Notes: a model not told the origin generated them from the sequence alone. Shown: positions 24,675-37,940, counted from the first letter of the stretch. The stretch is DNA of 64,000 nucleotides from Oreocharis arfaki (GCA_013398015.1 VZRR01011663.1:1660042-1724041); one strand, 5' to 3'. Translations and numbers: made by a program.

Positions 24675-27600
24675 GTGATGTGATGTTGTTTGGATTTGAA
24701 TAAATTTATTCCAATTATTTTTCCTGAGATCAGTGTTTCTTCTTTCCCTGTGGGATGCATACATCAAGATCATCCCATAAACTTCCTATGGGCTAATGTC
24801 ACTTTTTGCCTGTGTTAGTTCTTGTATCCTTTCTTCCATGTTCATAAAGGATCCTATCAAACCTATTATCTAGGCCACTTTAGGTTACCATTTAATCAGT
24901 GCATGAATATTAGGAATGCTGACTATATGGCAGTGAGCCAATAGCCTTGAACATGGAATAAAATGACAGCGTCAAGTCATTAAAAGGAGCAGAAACAGCA
25001 ACAACAGTTTGAGAACTGAATTGCAACAGACAGGAAGGACACTGCTTTGGGGAGGAAAAAAGCGTATCCAAATTGCATAATATTATAAAGTTGATTGTTG
25101 ATTTCAGCAAGTAAAATGAATGTTTATATCTGTTTTAGATTTTGAGTTTGTCCTATTACAATTTCACATGGCAGCATCACAACAAATTCTGTTAAGTCTT
25201 TTATAAGGAAGATCCGTAGGCTTCACTGCAGTCACTTTGCCTGTTTACTGTTGTGGGATTATGTTAGCAGACACAACATCCCCACCTGTACATGTACCTG
25301 GCAGTCTGTGAATATAGTGAAAATGGTCCAACCTCAGTAAGATTGTATCTCCTGAATCTCCTGTTTCTTGAGAAATCTCTTGTTTCTTCTTTGTTTTTTA
25401 AACAAGCAAAGCAAGCAATTTGCAAGCAATTATCTCTAGAAGCAGAGGCTAAACTATCATATCTTGTGTTTTACAGGTTTGCAGCAAAAGTTCTTCGTAT
25501 ATGTTTCACAATTGGCTTAGGTCAGTTATTTTATTAGTATGTTATTTAGTGAGCTATAATTGGAACTTGATGTAAACTGCCAATATTAGCAGAAGAGCTG
25601 GATGGGGCAGGGAGTTGAAGTATCTTTGTTGCTGTTTTCTCTCCTGCATTTATATAAACACCGTTCCAGGATTATATTCTACCTGTTACTCACCGAGTTA
25701 TTCATACAGGTGTCTACAGGAGTTGTGTAGAAATTGGGGCTGATGTACGGTCCCCATAAAGTAAGTACAAATATCCAGTAAGCTAGGAATGAATCTTCAT
25801 GATCAAAATCATGCTTCTCTTACGGAAAGTGGGAATAATTGCTCATCTTAGAAGCACCTGCCAGGTGTATTGGTTTTCAGTGATAGGAGCAGAATGATTG
25901 TTCTGTGTGAAAAGCACAAAATATGACAAGGAAAGAGTGGAGAATCATAAGTCATAGTTCAAAGGGAGGAAATTTGACTTGTTTGGTTGGGCAAGACATA
26001 GCCAGGCGTGGTTTCTAAGAATTACTCTAAACAGGTATGCTAGCTGGCTCAAGAGCAGAGATTATTTCTATTACTATGGCCACTGTTTCAATGCTACTGC
26101 ATTGAAGGGAGCAAACCAAGCTTTAACCCAGTTCAGGAGCTTTTGTACCGCAAGCTGGTCAGGAGATACGAGAACCTCTAAGGCAGTAACATCTAAGAAA
26201 AGGAAGGTTGCCTCCTTTTCTGTCCAACCTTTGTGTTGTGTTTTAGGATAGTAAAATATCTCAACCCAATTCAGGATACTTGTAAGAGGGTACTACTGAG
26301 ATGAAATATCACAGTGGTATATAATCATACAAACCCTTTTAATTTTCATAAACCCACCATATATTTCATACATGTTTACATGCATTCAACTCCCTTCCCA
26401 ATAGGCTGAAAAAATCGGTTCATAGCCCTTCTAGAACTTTTGTTTGCCTCTGTGGAGCTGCGGGGCTTTTCTGTATGAAAGAGTTCATATGCAGTAAGTC
26501 AAGATGTGAATTTTTTGGGATACTGGCTGCTCTGCACCAGTTTCCTTCTATGGGCTCTTAGGTACAAAGTAGTTCCCTCAGCTTTCTGAAAGGAACACGT
26601 GGCTTTGCACAGGAATTCTTTATGCTTTCCTCAAGTCATTATAGATGGGTCCCAAAGAACACATCTTGATGCATTAATGAAAGAATGTGTATGATCACCA
26701 AGTGGCTCAGACTGAGGAGTTCATCCCAAGTTTGAAACTGATCTAACAAAACAAGCAGTTCATAATGACTCACTTTAATTCCTTGATCCAGCTCACAGCA
26801 GGCCTGCAGAAATACTTGTGCTTTGCTGTTGAGATGGTAACACTGGTGCAATGAGAATAAAACTTTCTTTCATGCTACCACTGTTTTAGTGTAGTTGCAA
26901 GTATTTGTGCAACTAGAGCCTTAAGTGAATTCACATAAGAATTAATGTAGTGTACAAAACATCCTGTGACTTCACACCCTAACTCAGAGCATGCATCTGT
27001 GTTCAGACACACCCTTGAAGAAGATAGGATTACATTTAGAAAGTTGCCCTTGGAGCTGTTAGGTCTAGAAATGTAATCCCTCTATCATTAAAAAAGTTTG
27101 GGACTTTTGTTTCTCTGATCATAATCTAACCATGATGTTCCCAAAATATGCCATTTTTTATGTTTTCATCCATATTCATCTTTCAGTGTAGCTTCTTCTT
27201 AGATTTTATGTGCTAAAGTCAACCCCACCCCAGTCTTTTCAAATTGTTGATGCTATTGCATCAGTGGCTTGACCATTGTGCCTCCTCTCTTTGAGTCATT
27301 ACAGTATCTTAATATGCTGCTCATCGGGTTAGAAGTCATCAAGTTAATACTCAGTGTGGTGGAGCACCCTCTCTTTAGCATATTCCCTGTCCATGTCAGT
27401 AACACTTGCTCCTGACTCTAGTTCTCTCTCACAAGTGTCTCAGTGCCTTGCCAGGCTGGTTTACCAAGTTTGCTTGCTTGCATCCTTCAGCCCTCGTGCC
27501 TGTTCTCTTTCTTATGAACAGAAAGGGATGAGACAGCTTACAAGAAGCTGAGATACTTTAAGATGCTTACAGACTGTAATGCATGAATATACTACATTTT

Positions 27601-30600
27601 ATACTGTTGTTTTCACTTCTCTTTTCCTACTACTACACTCATTGTCCTCTTTATGAACTTCATTTGTGTCTTCTCTCAGGGCAGTGAAGCATTTTATGCA
27701 TGTTTCTAAGCCAGATATCTGTCCTGAGTTCCTTTTCCTTCATCAATGCTGTGTTCATCTTGATGATGCAACTAGAGGCATTGCAGCAGTACCCATGTTT
27801 GCACCACACCAGTGCAAGTCCTCAGGTAAGGATCTTCAAACCTTAAGTGTGGTTATTAGAACAAATTCTTGTGGGACAGTTCATTAGCCATTTTGGAAAC
27901 TGCCTGGACTCTCATCGAAACTGAATAAGCAGCAGCTTATTCCATTCTTGGAGCCTTGTGTTTCCTAGATACAAATGGGCAGCTGAAGAGCCTTGAATCC
28001 ATGCCTTTGTCTAGCTTGTGATAACGTGTTCTTGTAACTATACTGTAGAAGTCAGAAATGCTGAGAGAGTTTGGGACTTTGAAGGAAGATAGAGTATTCC
28101 CCTTTTTATCTCTATAATCCTGCATATACTGCCCCCTTAGAACTTTCTGTAACTCATTTCTCTTCTTTCACTCTCTGTCGTAGCTGTGACTAAGTGGTGG
28201 AAGGAAGATTCAGGAAACTCCTACCCTCCCTGGAGGTGTTTCTGTTTTGTCTTCATAGTTCTCAGTTGCTTGCTGCAACATCTGCCTTCTCCCATGGTCT
28301 CTTTCCTCCAACATTGACGAGGTGAGCGTGTGCAAGGAAGGTGAAGGTTTAGACAGGGAGCCAGCAAACCACATGGACAAGAGGAAGCTATCATCCTCTT
28401 CCTCTGTCCTCGATGCATCTTGTGTCATTCTTCTTCTCCACTTGGAGATAGTGAGGCACAGCAGTGGCACACAAAGAGAGATGGATGTTTCCATCAACCC
28501 CATTTACCATCTTGCTGTTTTTCCATCTCCTGGGTGCTCCTGTCTGTTTCATACTGTTTGCCAATTCTAATTCTTCCAGCTTAAGCTGCTTGCTGGGTAG
28601 TATCAATAAGGATTAAAGTTAAAGGGATTCTGTCATATTTGTTTTCCTTCTTCTTGTCCCTATGCTCTAGCCAAGGGCTCTTCTCATCCACCTTTGCAAT
28701 AGCCCTGACCCTTGAACCAAAGGACTCCTAAGTCTAAAGGCCTGGAGTCAAATATTTGCTATTAGTTTGCAGTTGAAAAGCAAAGTGATTTTTTCAGCAG
28801 TATTCCCCATTACTCAAGTGCCAGCTTCGAGAAGGCATTCAGTCAGTTGATCCTGATAACTGGAATCAAACTAAAATTGCATTTCACACTGGGAGAACTA
28901 TCTTGAATTGTTAATTTTGAGCAATTGATTTTTTTAATCCTTGAGTGAGACTGTGTGTATATTCTAACTTTTGGTCTATTGATTTCACTTGAGACTTGAA
29001 AGATTTTGCAGTGCCCAGCCCCTGCTTGGCATGCAGCATATGTGCCTGCATGTTACCACGTCAGCCACAATGTTGGGATCAGCTGTACTAATGCTGCTGC
29101 TCTTCTCTAGACCCCTAACTTTTTTTTCACCTTGTCCTCTTCTGCTGACGTTGTGTAAGGCTTTTCATTCATACATTGCACACAGTGGGTGAATTGTGAT
29201 ACCCAGCCTGCGTTTGGCACGTCTCTGCTGCATTGATGAGCTACACCCACCCAGAAATTGTCCTGATTCATGCAAGCAGTAGGTGAACTGCCAGTAGGAG
29301 CTTGATTTCCAGGTCTAGCTGGCTGAGTGAGCTTTAAAGGCCATGTCCAGCTCAGGAGTTCATATTCAGCAGGTAAATGGTTCAGCCATCCACAAGCATT
29401 CAGCTTTATCAAGATACTAATGCTATCTCTTCAGCTTGAGGCTTGTGAAAAAGATTTCTGGTGCACAGTTTTCTATTCTACCTTCTCCTGACTACCACAA
29501 TCTAAACTACTCAGATCTATGGTATTATTGCACAAGCTTGCCAGATGTTTGAAACGTTCCTGTTGACTTTTGGAAAAGTACCAAATCCAAACTATTTGGT
29601 CTAAGTGTCGTAGACCTGTGTCAGCTGGGTAAACACCAGGCTAACTGATAACTGACACTGATCAGTTTACCATTCCTTCTGTTGCCAGTTGCTCATGGGG
29701 ATTTTCTTCAATTGCCGTATTCGACTAAGTTGCCATTTTTTGTCATTGTCCAGCTGGTAACAGCTGCTACTAGAAGCTGTGGGTTAGCAAGGTGTACCCC
29801 ACAGAGATCTGCACTCTTCAGCCTCAGTCATTTCTGCTTCTGTATCTGAGAATGTTCTGTGATATTGCGCAATGTGGGAACATTTTTGCTCATACTCCTC
29901 ACTGTTAGAGGACAACGCTCACATGAGCAAGTTGAAATGTAACTATCTTTGTCTTGTGGCTGGTGCATGAGTCTTGTCCAGCATTGTCTTGGGTTCCCAA
30001 GATTGCTCACGTGGATAGCATATCCCCTGTAGGTCAGTTTGGGTTGGCTTCAGATGCCAAAGTCTGTGAGCCCAGCTGTTAAAATGTAATAGGCAAACAC
30101 TTATGCTGATGGCAGGGTATGGTCAGAAAACTCTTTTAACCAGTGGTCCTTTCCAGAGTGCTTATGGAAGTGGATGGTGGTCTCTGCTTCTTCCCCCAGT
30201 GAAGAGATGGGATGATATCACAGCCTGCTCCACATCCCACAGTAATGCTTCTCTTCCTGAATCTCGCTTCCTGCCAGGGATGTTTTGAAGCCCTCTAGGC
30301 AATCTGGAGGTTTCTGGCTGGGTGTCAGTCAAGAAAATTGAGCAAAATACTAATTTTCTGTATAATCAGAAAACTGATATACCTGGCATTCTTTCTTGTG
30401 TTGGGGAAGGCCAGAGCATGCCAGGTTGTATTCTAGGAATACATATGCTCCATGGGTAGAAACAGACTAACTGAACGCTGATTGTCACACTCTTTGCACC
30501 AAATATAGGTTCAAGCTACTTAACAAGGCTGCTGTGTTTCTTAGAGCCTTCTCCTTCCTTCAGCTGCTGGAGAGTGTTTCTAGTCCATTTTTAAGAGAGT

Positions 30601-31334
30601 TGAATACTCTCAAATCTCCCCATGTTGCTCTTATCCAATGGACATGTTCTCCTGTTCTGTCCTTTCAGATGTTTATCTGATGGTCATCATGACTTCAGAG
30701 TGCTGAAGGAAATTTAATACTTCCTTGAGGCTTTGTCCTTTGAAAGTTCTTCTTTGGCCCAGGACCAAGAGTGTTCTTCATCCTCCTACTGACCTCAGAG
30801 GCCTTTCAGAAACCCTGTACTTCAGCGATTGCAGGCGTCTTGAGCAGTCTAAGTGTTGTAGTTTATGAAAAATAGTTGGCAGTAGTCAGAGGTTTCCATT
30901 CATTCATTCCAACATCAACCATTTTAGGGTTAGACAGGTGTGACTTCTAAGATATTGATATTATACAGTATTTCATTCCAGGGAACTGTTGAAGAAAGAG
31001 ATCACTTAATGACTCTTGACCTTACTTGCATTCTTTTGTGTGATAGTCAGGCCTACCCACTTATATTTCCTGCATTTTGTGGTTTGATAAGACCATGAGC
31101 AGTTCCTGTTCATATTTCTCAGTCTGGCCCATGTCCTGAGTCTTCATCAAAGAGTTGGTGACCGTAACTGCTTGCCTTTGTCTTTTGCATGTTTTTCCTC
31201 TTTGCTTTGATAACTAGCTAATAAAAGTAGAACTAAGGATGCAAATTCTTCAGTCTCTGTGGTTCTCAGAAGCCTTTGGTGGATATTCAGAACTTCTCAG
31301 ATTGTGGGTGATCATCAGGATAATCACATAGGTG

Positions 31335-31402
31335 TGATAGGTTGGACTCGATGATCTCAAAGTCTTTTCCAAACTAGCTGATTCTGTGATTCTGTGATTC
31401 TT
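31335..31402 (+). mobile_element. CR1 3' tail fragment
   Basis: Contains GGTTGGACTCGATGATCTCAA, then TCTTTTCCAAACTAGC, then tandem tail octamers (ATTCTGTG ATTCTGTG ATTC). This is the final ~70 bases of a CR1 element in sense orientation. Confidence 0.9.
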
Positions 31403-31784
31403 ATCAGTGTCAGCTCGCTTACTGCCAGACAAGCATTGTTCATTTACCGTTGTGGTGCAGTTCCTGATGTCCAGATTGGGAAAGGTTGCCTTATGCTTTC
31501 TTGATTATGTGGTAGTTAATAGCACTAAAAAGTCTACTAGATGTGTATGTCTGGCTAAGTGACTGATTTCTCTTTTTGGTTCATGTGTGATTTCAGTTCC
31601 TCTCTAGTGCCTCAGCAATAATTTTTTTTGAGATTCCTTTTGGAGCTGATGGAAGCTGGGGCTTTCTCTAATTCAGCCACGGTCTACTTGATTGCCATTT
31701 TTACCTGTTACTACCAGTTAGCTGGTTCTCAGGTTCTCTGGCCATGTGTTTAACATCTTCACAGCAGGTCCTGAGGTCAGAGCA

Positions 31785-33280
31785 AGCTCTCAGGGTTTCA
31801 TCCAGTCTTGAAAAACCTGGGAGATGGAGACTGCACAGCCTCTGTGGGCAACCTGTGCCAGTGCTTGAGCATCCAGTCTGAACCCCTCATTTCAAATGGT
31901 GCCTGTCGTCCCTCGTCCTTATGCTGTGCAACAACCATAAAGAGCCTGTCTCTGTGTGCCGCTCACTGACCTCCCCACAGGCACTGCTGCAGCACTGGGG
32001 AGCTGCTGGTAGGTTCCCCCAAAGCCATCTCTCCTCCGGGCTGAACGAACCTAGCTCCCCCAGCCTCTCTTCACAGGACAAGTGCTCCAGGCCCCACCAT
32101 TTTGGTGGCCTCTGCTGAAGTTGCTCTGTTTTGTCAGTGTTTTTTTTGTACTGGGGCGTCCCAAACTAAAAGCAGTATTCTGGATGCAGTCTAATGAGTG
32201 CTGAGTAAAGGGTATTAATCACTTCCTTCGGTCTACTGTTAATTAACTTCAGTCTGTTAGCACAGCCCAGGCTGTTCTTGGCCCTCTTTGCTGTCAGGGA
32301 ACACTGTTGGTTCATGTGCAGCTTGCTGCCTGCCACTACCAGGAGTTCTTGGAGTTTACAAGCCTGTGTTGTTACAAGGAGCTCTTCCTTCTGAGGTGCA
32401 GGATCTTGCATATGTCCTTGTGAAAGTTTCATTATTGGCTCATTCCTCCAGCCTTTCTAAGGGCAGTCCTGCCCTTCAATGTATCAGCTGGTCCATACCA
32501 CTCTAACTCCCACTCCTACCCAATTTAATACTATTCAGAAACTTTATGAGCATGTTTTGTTAAGCAGTACAGGTCCCAGGACAGATTCCTGCAATATTCC
32601 ATTTTTACTGGCCTGCAGGTGGAGTCCAATCCATTAACCACTGCCTCTGAGCCTACTTGTCCAACCCAATTTTTTGTCCATCTAGTTGTCCAAACAGATA
32701 GACCCTAATGTCCTAACTTTGATACAAGAATACCATGAAAGACCATGTCAAATGCCTTTCTAAAATGGAGGTAAATTATATCTACTACTTTCCTATTTTT
32801 GACAAGCAGTTATTTAATTACAGAAGGCAACGAGGTCAGTTAGACATGGTTTCCACCATGGTGTACCCATCAGAGGCCACATGTTGATTGTCGCAATCAC
32901 TCCCTTATTCCTGTGTCCAGGAATTTCTTTCAAGAGGACTTGCTCCTTAATTTTCTCAGGGACAGAAGAGAGATTGATTGGCCTGTAGTATCCCAGATAT
33001 TTTTTTGACCTTTTTTGAAGATGGGTGCAATATTTGCCTTCAGTCGTTTTAAGATCTTGTGATGACATTGGTGCATTGACTGACTTGGTGTTTAAAATAA
33101 AGTAGAAAGCAGACTTGCAAGGGCATGCTAGTAACAGCAAGGGCTGTTGCTAACAGTAGAAGTCCTTGTTGCCCATGACATCCTTGCAAGTTTCAACTGG
33201 AGCTGATCTTTGGCTTTGCTGACACCATTCCTACATGCCTAGGTGGTGTTTAGTAATTTCTTCTTTACAGGCTAAGCACA
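31785..33280 (-). mobile_element. Long CR1-like repeat, antisense
   Basis: The + strand carries the reverse complement of a widespread avian CR1-type sequence. Recognisable blocks in order include GGGCAACCTGTGCCAGTGCTTGA near 31850, CTCCCCCAGCCTCTCTTCACAGG near 32055, AGTATTCTGGATGCAGT near 32175, TTTGCTGTCAGGGAACACTG near 32287, GTGCAGGATCTTGCATATG near 32396, AGGTCCCAGGACAGATTCCTGC near 32572, TGTCAAATGCCTTTCT near 32747 and GATTGGCCTGTAGTATCCC near 32975. Similarity fades around 33240-33280 (CCTACATGCCTAGG). The copy is old and diverged. Exact subfamily and borders need a repeat library. Its end lies only about 65 bases before CRYL1 exon 7. Confidence 0.85.
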
Positions 33281-33344
33281 GGCAGCCTTACTGACCTTAA
33301 CCAGGAATTTCTGTTGAAATGTAACTTTTCACTCTTACTTTCAG

Positions 33345-33451
33345 GTATTTCAGATTATTGTGAAAGATATGCTGAAGGAATGAGACTTGTTCTGAACACC
33401 TTTGGGTCAGTTCCAGAATTTTCAGGTGAAACTGTGCAGAAAGTCAATCAG
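33345..33451 (+). CDS. CRYL1: CRYL1 exon 7
   Basis: This 107-base exon completes the Gly codon split with exon 6 and then encodes 35 residues, beginning ISDYCERYAEGMRLVLNTFG and ending ETVQKVNQ, phase 0 at its end. It is a helical part of the C-terminal domain. The Tyr-Cys/Arg-Tyr pattern followed by a GxxPEFSG segment is typical of CRYL1. The acceptor is a good pyrimidine tract with TTTCAG and the donor is CAG/GTAAAT. An old antisense CR1-like repeat ends just upstream, so the intronic splicing signals of this exon sit in a narrow unique strip. Confidence 0.95.
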
Positions 33452-35260
33452 GTAAATACCGAGTTGATAAAAACAGTGACATTCAGAACAAAGAATGTTA
33501 GTTTTTATTTTAACATTTGTACTATTTCAGTTGACTGCTGGAAGTATCTGTAGTCTGTATTTATTATGTGAATGTGTACTTTAAGGAAAAAGATCAGTAC
33601 AGCACGCATGTGAGTCCTTTTTGAAAGCACTTGGGCATACATCATGGGAAAGTGACCTAGCAGTCACATTATTACCAGTACCATTATTACTAGACAGAGG
33701 AGTCAGCTGCTGACAGCTGTGGGTTATTGGCATTAAATCCTCCATGCTATTCCTTACCACTTCTCTCCTGTGTCCTCTTATCATATTATGCTCAGCCCCC
33801 TTTCCTACATGAATATTTATCCTGTGTCTTCCTCCTACTCCATGTTCTTGCACAAACCTGTAGCTTTTTTTCTTCTGGGTGTTCTTTTTATACTTTACAA
33901 ACCAGAGTTCTAGTTTGTAATGTGTACAAATACACATTTAAGATAAGCATGTGAGCAGTCTGGTAAGATTCCTTGCATGTTTAAAGGTAAAATGTGTTTA
34001 AGTGCTGTTCTGGATTGGGATCTAGTTTGTCTATTAAACATTTCTAAGCCCACAATTTCTTTACACTCGCTGTGTAGTAATTTTGAATGACCATAGGAAT
34101 CAACTGAAGTACTGTAATTCCCTGACTCTCCCTTTTCAAAGCTGCCTTTTTTAATGATTCACTAAAGAACATGTTGGGGGTTGAATAATTTCTGATCAGC
34201 TGTCAGAGATTAATTCCAAACATGGAGGCAGTCTGTCTGGAAGACAGCATTTTGTGTTCCCATTTATGTTAATGCAATTTAAGGAAACAGATTATTTTAT
34301 GCCTAAACGACATAGACTGCTTATAATAACAATTAGTAATAATTTTGGAGTCATTCACAATCAGAAGCTTTTAATTGGTATGAAACCGTTTGGCTTTCTT
34401 TATAGGAGGCTGGAGGATTCCACTTCAACATCTGTTTATCTGTCTCTTTATTACCTTCAGTCTTCAGTGCCAAAGATGGGCTTGCAGGGATCCTCTGTTA
34501 GAGTAAATCATTAAACAGTTCTTATCTTTCTCCTCCATCCTTCCCTCTGATTTTTTTCTGGAGTGACTGCAGCTTGCCAGTCATTGGTAGCAGGTCCAGG
34601 TTTTACCCAGTTTCTCAACACTTCCTTTTAAGCCTAAGACCTCAGCTACCATTTTGGCAAAGTTGACCTTGTGGTCTCTATCTGCACTCTCAAAACAATT
34701 TTTTTTTTTTTTGGCACTTCTAAGACAACTTTGATGGGTTACTCAGAAATACATTTTCCCCTGAGTTTGCTATGTGTCTTGCCCTGTCATTTTTATTATG
34801 ACTGGTATTCTTAAAACAAAATGTTTTTAATGAACATGATCTCCTTCGCTGCATTTATAGCGAAATACACACAGGAATCTCGTTCCAAACACATTTTCAG
34901 CAACATAAACAGCCAGGTTGCCTCCTTTCTACTTAATAAAAGATTATCATCAAAGAGACTAGACAGTGACTGTGCGGAGCAAAATGAGGGAAGAGGCTGA
35001 TGCTTTGTTGTTTCTGTAGTCATCTTCATTGCCACATTCAGGATAGCCTTATCCAAGTGAGAGCATTTTTCTTCCCATACAGGTTGGCTCCTTTCGAGTC
35101 ACTCACGTAAAGAATTAGTGACCTGTTTCTTGTGATAGCCTAAATTATAGTTTGTGTGGATGGTGATTTGGTCTGACACAGGGAAAGCAGAAAAACAATG
35201 CTGGTGAAAAACTTTTCACTCAGAACGTGAAATTTAATCATCTTAAATTTTCTCTTCCAG
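33452..35260 (+). other. CRYL1: CRYL1 intron 7
   Basis: 1.8 kb from GTAAAT to CTTCCAG. No RNA gene or recognisable repeat is seen apart from a run of 14 T at 34699-34712. Short frames in both strands show no known domains. Confidence 0.85.
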
Positions 35261-35374
35261 GCACTGTCTGAAAAAATTCCAGTTGTTCCAAAAGTCCTGG
35301 ATGCCAGGAGAAAATGGAGAGATGAATGTCTCACTGGTCTTGCCAAACTGAAAGCACAGATGAAATCTGACTGA
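35261..35374 (+). CDS. CRYL1: CRYL1 exon 8 (terminal coding exon, with stop)
   Basis: This last coding exon has 37 codons and a TGA stop at 35372-35374. The translation begins ALSEKIPVVPKVLDARR and continues KWRDECLTGLAKLKAQMKSD, matching the CRYL1 C-terminus: the ARR(K/Q)WRDECL block is the family's conserved end and is followed by a short variable tail. The acceptor TCTCTTCCAG is strong. The sum of the five exons is 227 residues with no stop or frameshift, so the visible part of the gene looks intact and functional. Confidence 0.95.
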   Translation, partial: ALSEKIPVVPKVLDARRKWRDECLTGLAKLKAQMKSD

Positions 35375-36390
35375 GGTGCACCTTGTCTAACAGGAGAGAC
35401 CAAATGAAGAGCAGATCTTCATAAAAAAGCAGAAATTTTTGGTCATGCAGAAGAGGAGACTGAATGGGCAACTAATGATATATGCACACGGAGACCAATG
35501 AAACATTTGCTCCAAATATGCCAAATTCCTGAATGACTAGAAACAGTTACTAAAAAGTTCAGTTAAAATTTATCAAATTACTATATAAATGCATTAGATG
35601 TGTGTTAACTAGCTTTAGCAACATTAATACTGTGCAATGCCAGAACACAATCATGTTTTAAATAATGCATTTTTCAGCTTTCTTAGGAATTCAGCACTTG
35701 AACAATATTTGCTAATGCAGGGATCTGAAAGAGGCAAACATCAGCTGTTTGCCAGTGGAGAAAATAAGCCCTCCCTCGCCAGTCACTGTGACAGTGAGGT
35801 TAATTTGGAAAGCAGTGACTGCAGATAGGAGAAGATTGTATTGAGCGAAGTGTGAATTCACTGGCCAGTGAGCTGAGACCTCAGCAGCAGTTAAGGGTCA
35901 CTTCAGTTCATATCTGTTACTGTTCACTGTGTAGAGGAAAGAACAGCTCCTCCTTTCCCTCCCCTTGGCACTTCTGTACCTGTATGGTGATCTAAATGTG
36001 AGTAAATAGAGCAGAATTCCTTCTTGTTCCCCTCCCCCTGGTTCTGTAAGACTTACCAGAGACCTACTTGGTCTTCAAGACCATGCACTTGATAGCCCAT
36101 GGCTTTGCTAACTGATGTTTGATGCTGGCTGTTGGCATTGCTGCGTAAGTATGTGCCCGATTTTGTGACTTGTCTGTGAGAAATAAGAGATCTTGATTTA
36201 GTAGCTGGTTTGGGAGACAGTATGGTGTAGTATGGTGGGCTTTCTCCATGACCTTCCAAATGATCTTGGGAAACCAGTTCACCTCTCTGGTGCTATGTCT
36301 GTTTTATACATTAGCTGAAGCAAGATCTGCTTCTTTAGGACTCAGCTGTAGTGAATGTAATAGCTGTAGCTGAAGGAACCAGCTAGCTGA

Positions 36391-36449
36391 GTTGGAACTG
36401 GATGATCTTTAAGGTCCCTTCCAACCCAAGCCATTCAATGATTCCATTG
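36391..36449 (+). mobile_element. CR1 3' tail fragment inside probable 3' UTR
   Basis: GTTGGAACTGGATGATCTTT, then AAGGTCCCTTCCAACCCAAG, then CCATTCAATGATTCCATTG is the sense 3' end of a CR1 element with degraded tail octamers. If the UTR assignment is right, this piece is transcribed as part of the CRYL1 mRNA. Confidence 0.9.
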
Positions 36450-37181
36450 TCTGCACTGAATTTGTGCTAGCTGGTCATATAACTTCACAGTACAGACACA
36501 GAGGTTTTAAGCTGTCATTCTGCTAATTCTTACGGCGTTTCTTATAGAGGGTGCAGTACACAAATGAGCTGTTGTTTAGTAAAGCTGTAACTTTAGTAGT
36601 TACCTTTTTGAGCTTAACAGAAGAAATGTCTGCATGAACATACCAAAACCACTTATTTGTGCTTACGTCACAGTAAAAGAGACGTAAGATAATTTGTATT
36701 GCTCGACACAAGTGGTGGGCCAAGAACACATCTCTGGATGTAAAACATAGGATGGGAGGCATAGTGCAGAGGTTTTCCTGTGCTTTATAATCAGTGGAGA
36801 GAACAGGAAATTTGTAAGCTCAAATTATTTTATCCCAATATAGACTTAAATTTGTCAGGTTTCTTCTCTTGTGTTTTTATTGCCACAGTGACTGGCTCAA
36901 CCTGTATTTAGGTATCTGGAGAGGTCAGTCCTCACTTCTGAGGCCTTACTAAGCAATAGTAAGTTAATTATGAGGTTGATTTCCTCATTTTGTGTATGGT
37001 TTTGCATTTCAGACAAGGTTGAAGAAGGTTCTGATTACTTTCAAGATTTGACTTGTTTTTCTTGTGGGCATATGACATTGTCATAACTAATTAGCTTGCA
37101 GTGCTTCTGTTTACTCTGAGATTTTTTTAAAACTTGATCATGTGATGAAATATTTGCTGCTGTCTTTATTATTTGCTTATT

Positions 37182-37187
37182 AATAAA
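37182..37187 (+). promoter_or_regulatory. CRYL1: Candidate polyadenylation signal (AATAAA), proximal
   Basis: Canonical AATAAA within an AT-rich context, with a GT-rich stretch (CTTGTGTGCTCCAGTGTGATTG) some 25-40 bases downstream, as expected of a working cleavage site. It is the first such combination I noticed after the stop codon. Confidence 0.65.
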
Positions 37188-37934
37188 ATATTTTAATGAG
37201 GAAGGTATTAACTTGTGTGCTCCAGTGTGATTGATGCTTTAGGGACAGAGCACTTCTGTATAGTGTGCAGTTGCTCCACAGGATTACAGCAGATCTCAGC
37301 CTGGAGCATCAGTTCCCACACAGGTTTACAGCTACAAGTTGAGGAGAGGGGGAAGTTCTTGACAAAAAGTGTATTTTAGCTGACATTTGCATAGGAGTTC
37401 CAGCCTCCAGGAGATACTTTTTGCCCCATGAGGATTAGTCAGGCAGAGGCACAGGTTGTCCACAGAGGTGATGTAGTCTCTGAATCTGGAGGTTTTCACT
37501 AACTGGATAAAGCCCTGAGCAGCCTGGTCTGACGTCAGAGCTGACTTGCTGGGAGCAGGAGGTTACAGCAGAGACCTCCTAAGCTCCCTCCTGGCTTGCT
37601 TTTCCTGATTCCAAGTTTTATTTGATTCTGGATAATTTTGCATCAGAAATGTTGCTGCAAAGAGTCAAATATTTATTTTGTTTGATTGCCAACAGAATGA
37701 GCAGTAGTTAAACGTTCAAAGAACTATTTTATGGTAAAATCCTGTATTTTTTTATTCAGGTTACACCTGTAGAATTTTCTGAGGCCTTGTCTTTGTTGCA
37801 GTGTTTTTCTCTGTTTCACCAATTTGATATTTATTGTTTTCCTTATTGCACATATTTTACTGTAAGTTACTGCTGCTTATTGGAAGTAGTGTCCAATGTG
37901 TTCATACCAAAGTGTTTGATTTAATGCCATTAAA

Positions 37935-37940
37935 AATAAA
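37935..37940 (+). promoter_or_regulatory. CRYL1: Candidate polyadenylation signal (AATAAA), distal
   Basis: A second AATAAA, followed after about 12 bases by a short TGTGTGAG element. It could give a longer alternative 3' UTR ending near 37960. Confidence 0.45.

Larger units (their letters stand above)
22063..33344 (+). other. CRYL1: CRYL1 intron 6
   Basis: About 11.3 kb, from GTAGGT to TTTCAG. Recognisable content is a long sense CR1 (23215-24395), a (TTTTG)n run, a short CR1 tail (31335-31402) and a long antisense CR1-like repeat (31785-33280). In 24.7-26.9 kb I see nothing specific. From 26.9 to 31.3 kb the + strand is noticeably rich in C and T, with only short and unconvincing frames; I could not assign it to a known repeat or gene. 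Confidence 0.8.
35375..37205 (+). other. CRYL1: Probable CRYL1 3' UTR
   Basis: Sequence from the stop codon to just past the first convincing polyadenylation signal (37182). I see no coding frame continuing. It includes a short CR1 tail at 36391-36449. The extent is inferred from signals only; transcript ends were not observed, and a longer form to about 37960 is possible. Confidence 0.6.

Noticed and set aside
29605..29650. Small inverted repeat AACTGAT...ATCAGTT that could be a hairpin
   Set aside because: The 7-bp stem with an 11-base loop is too short to call a microRNA or structured RNA.
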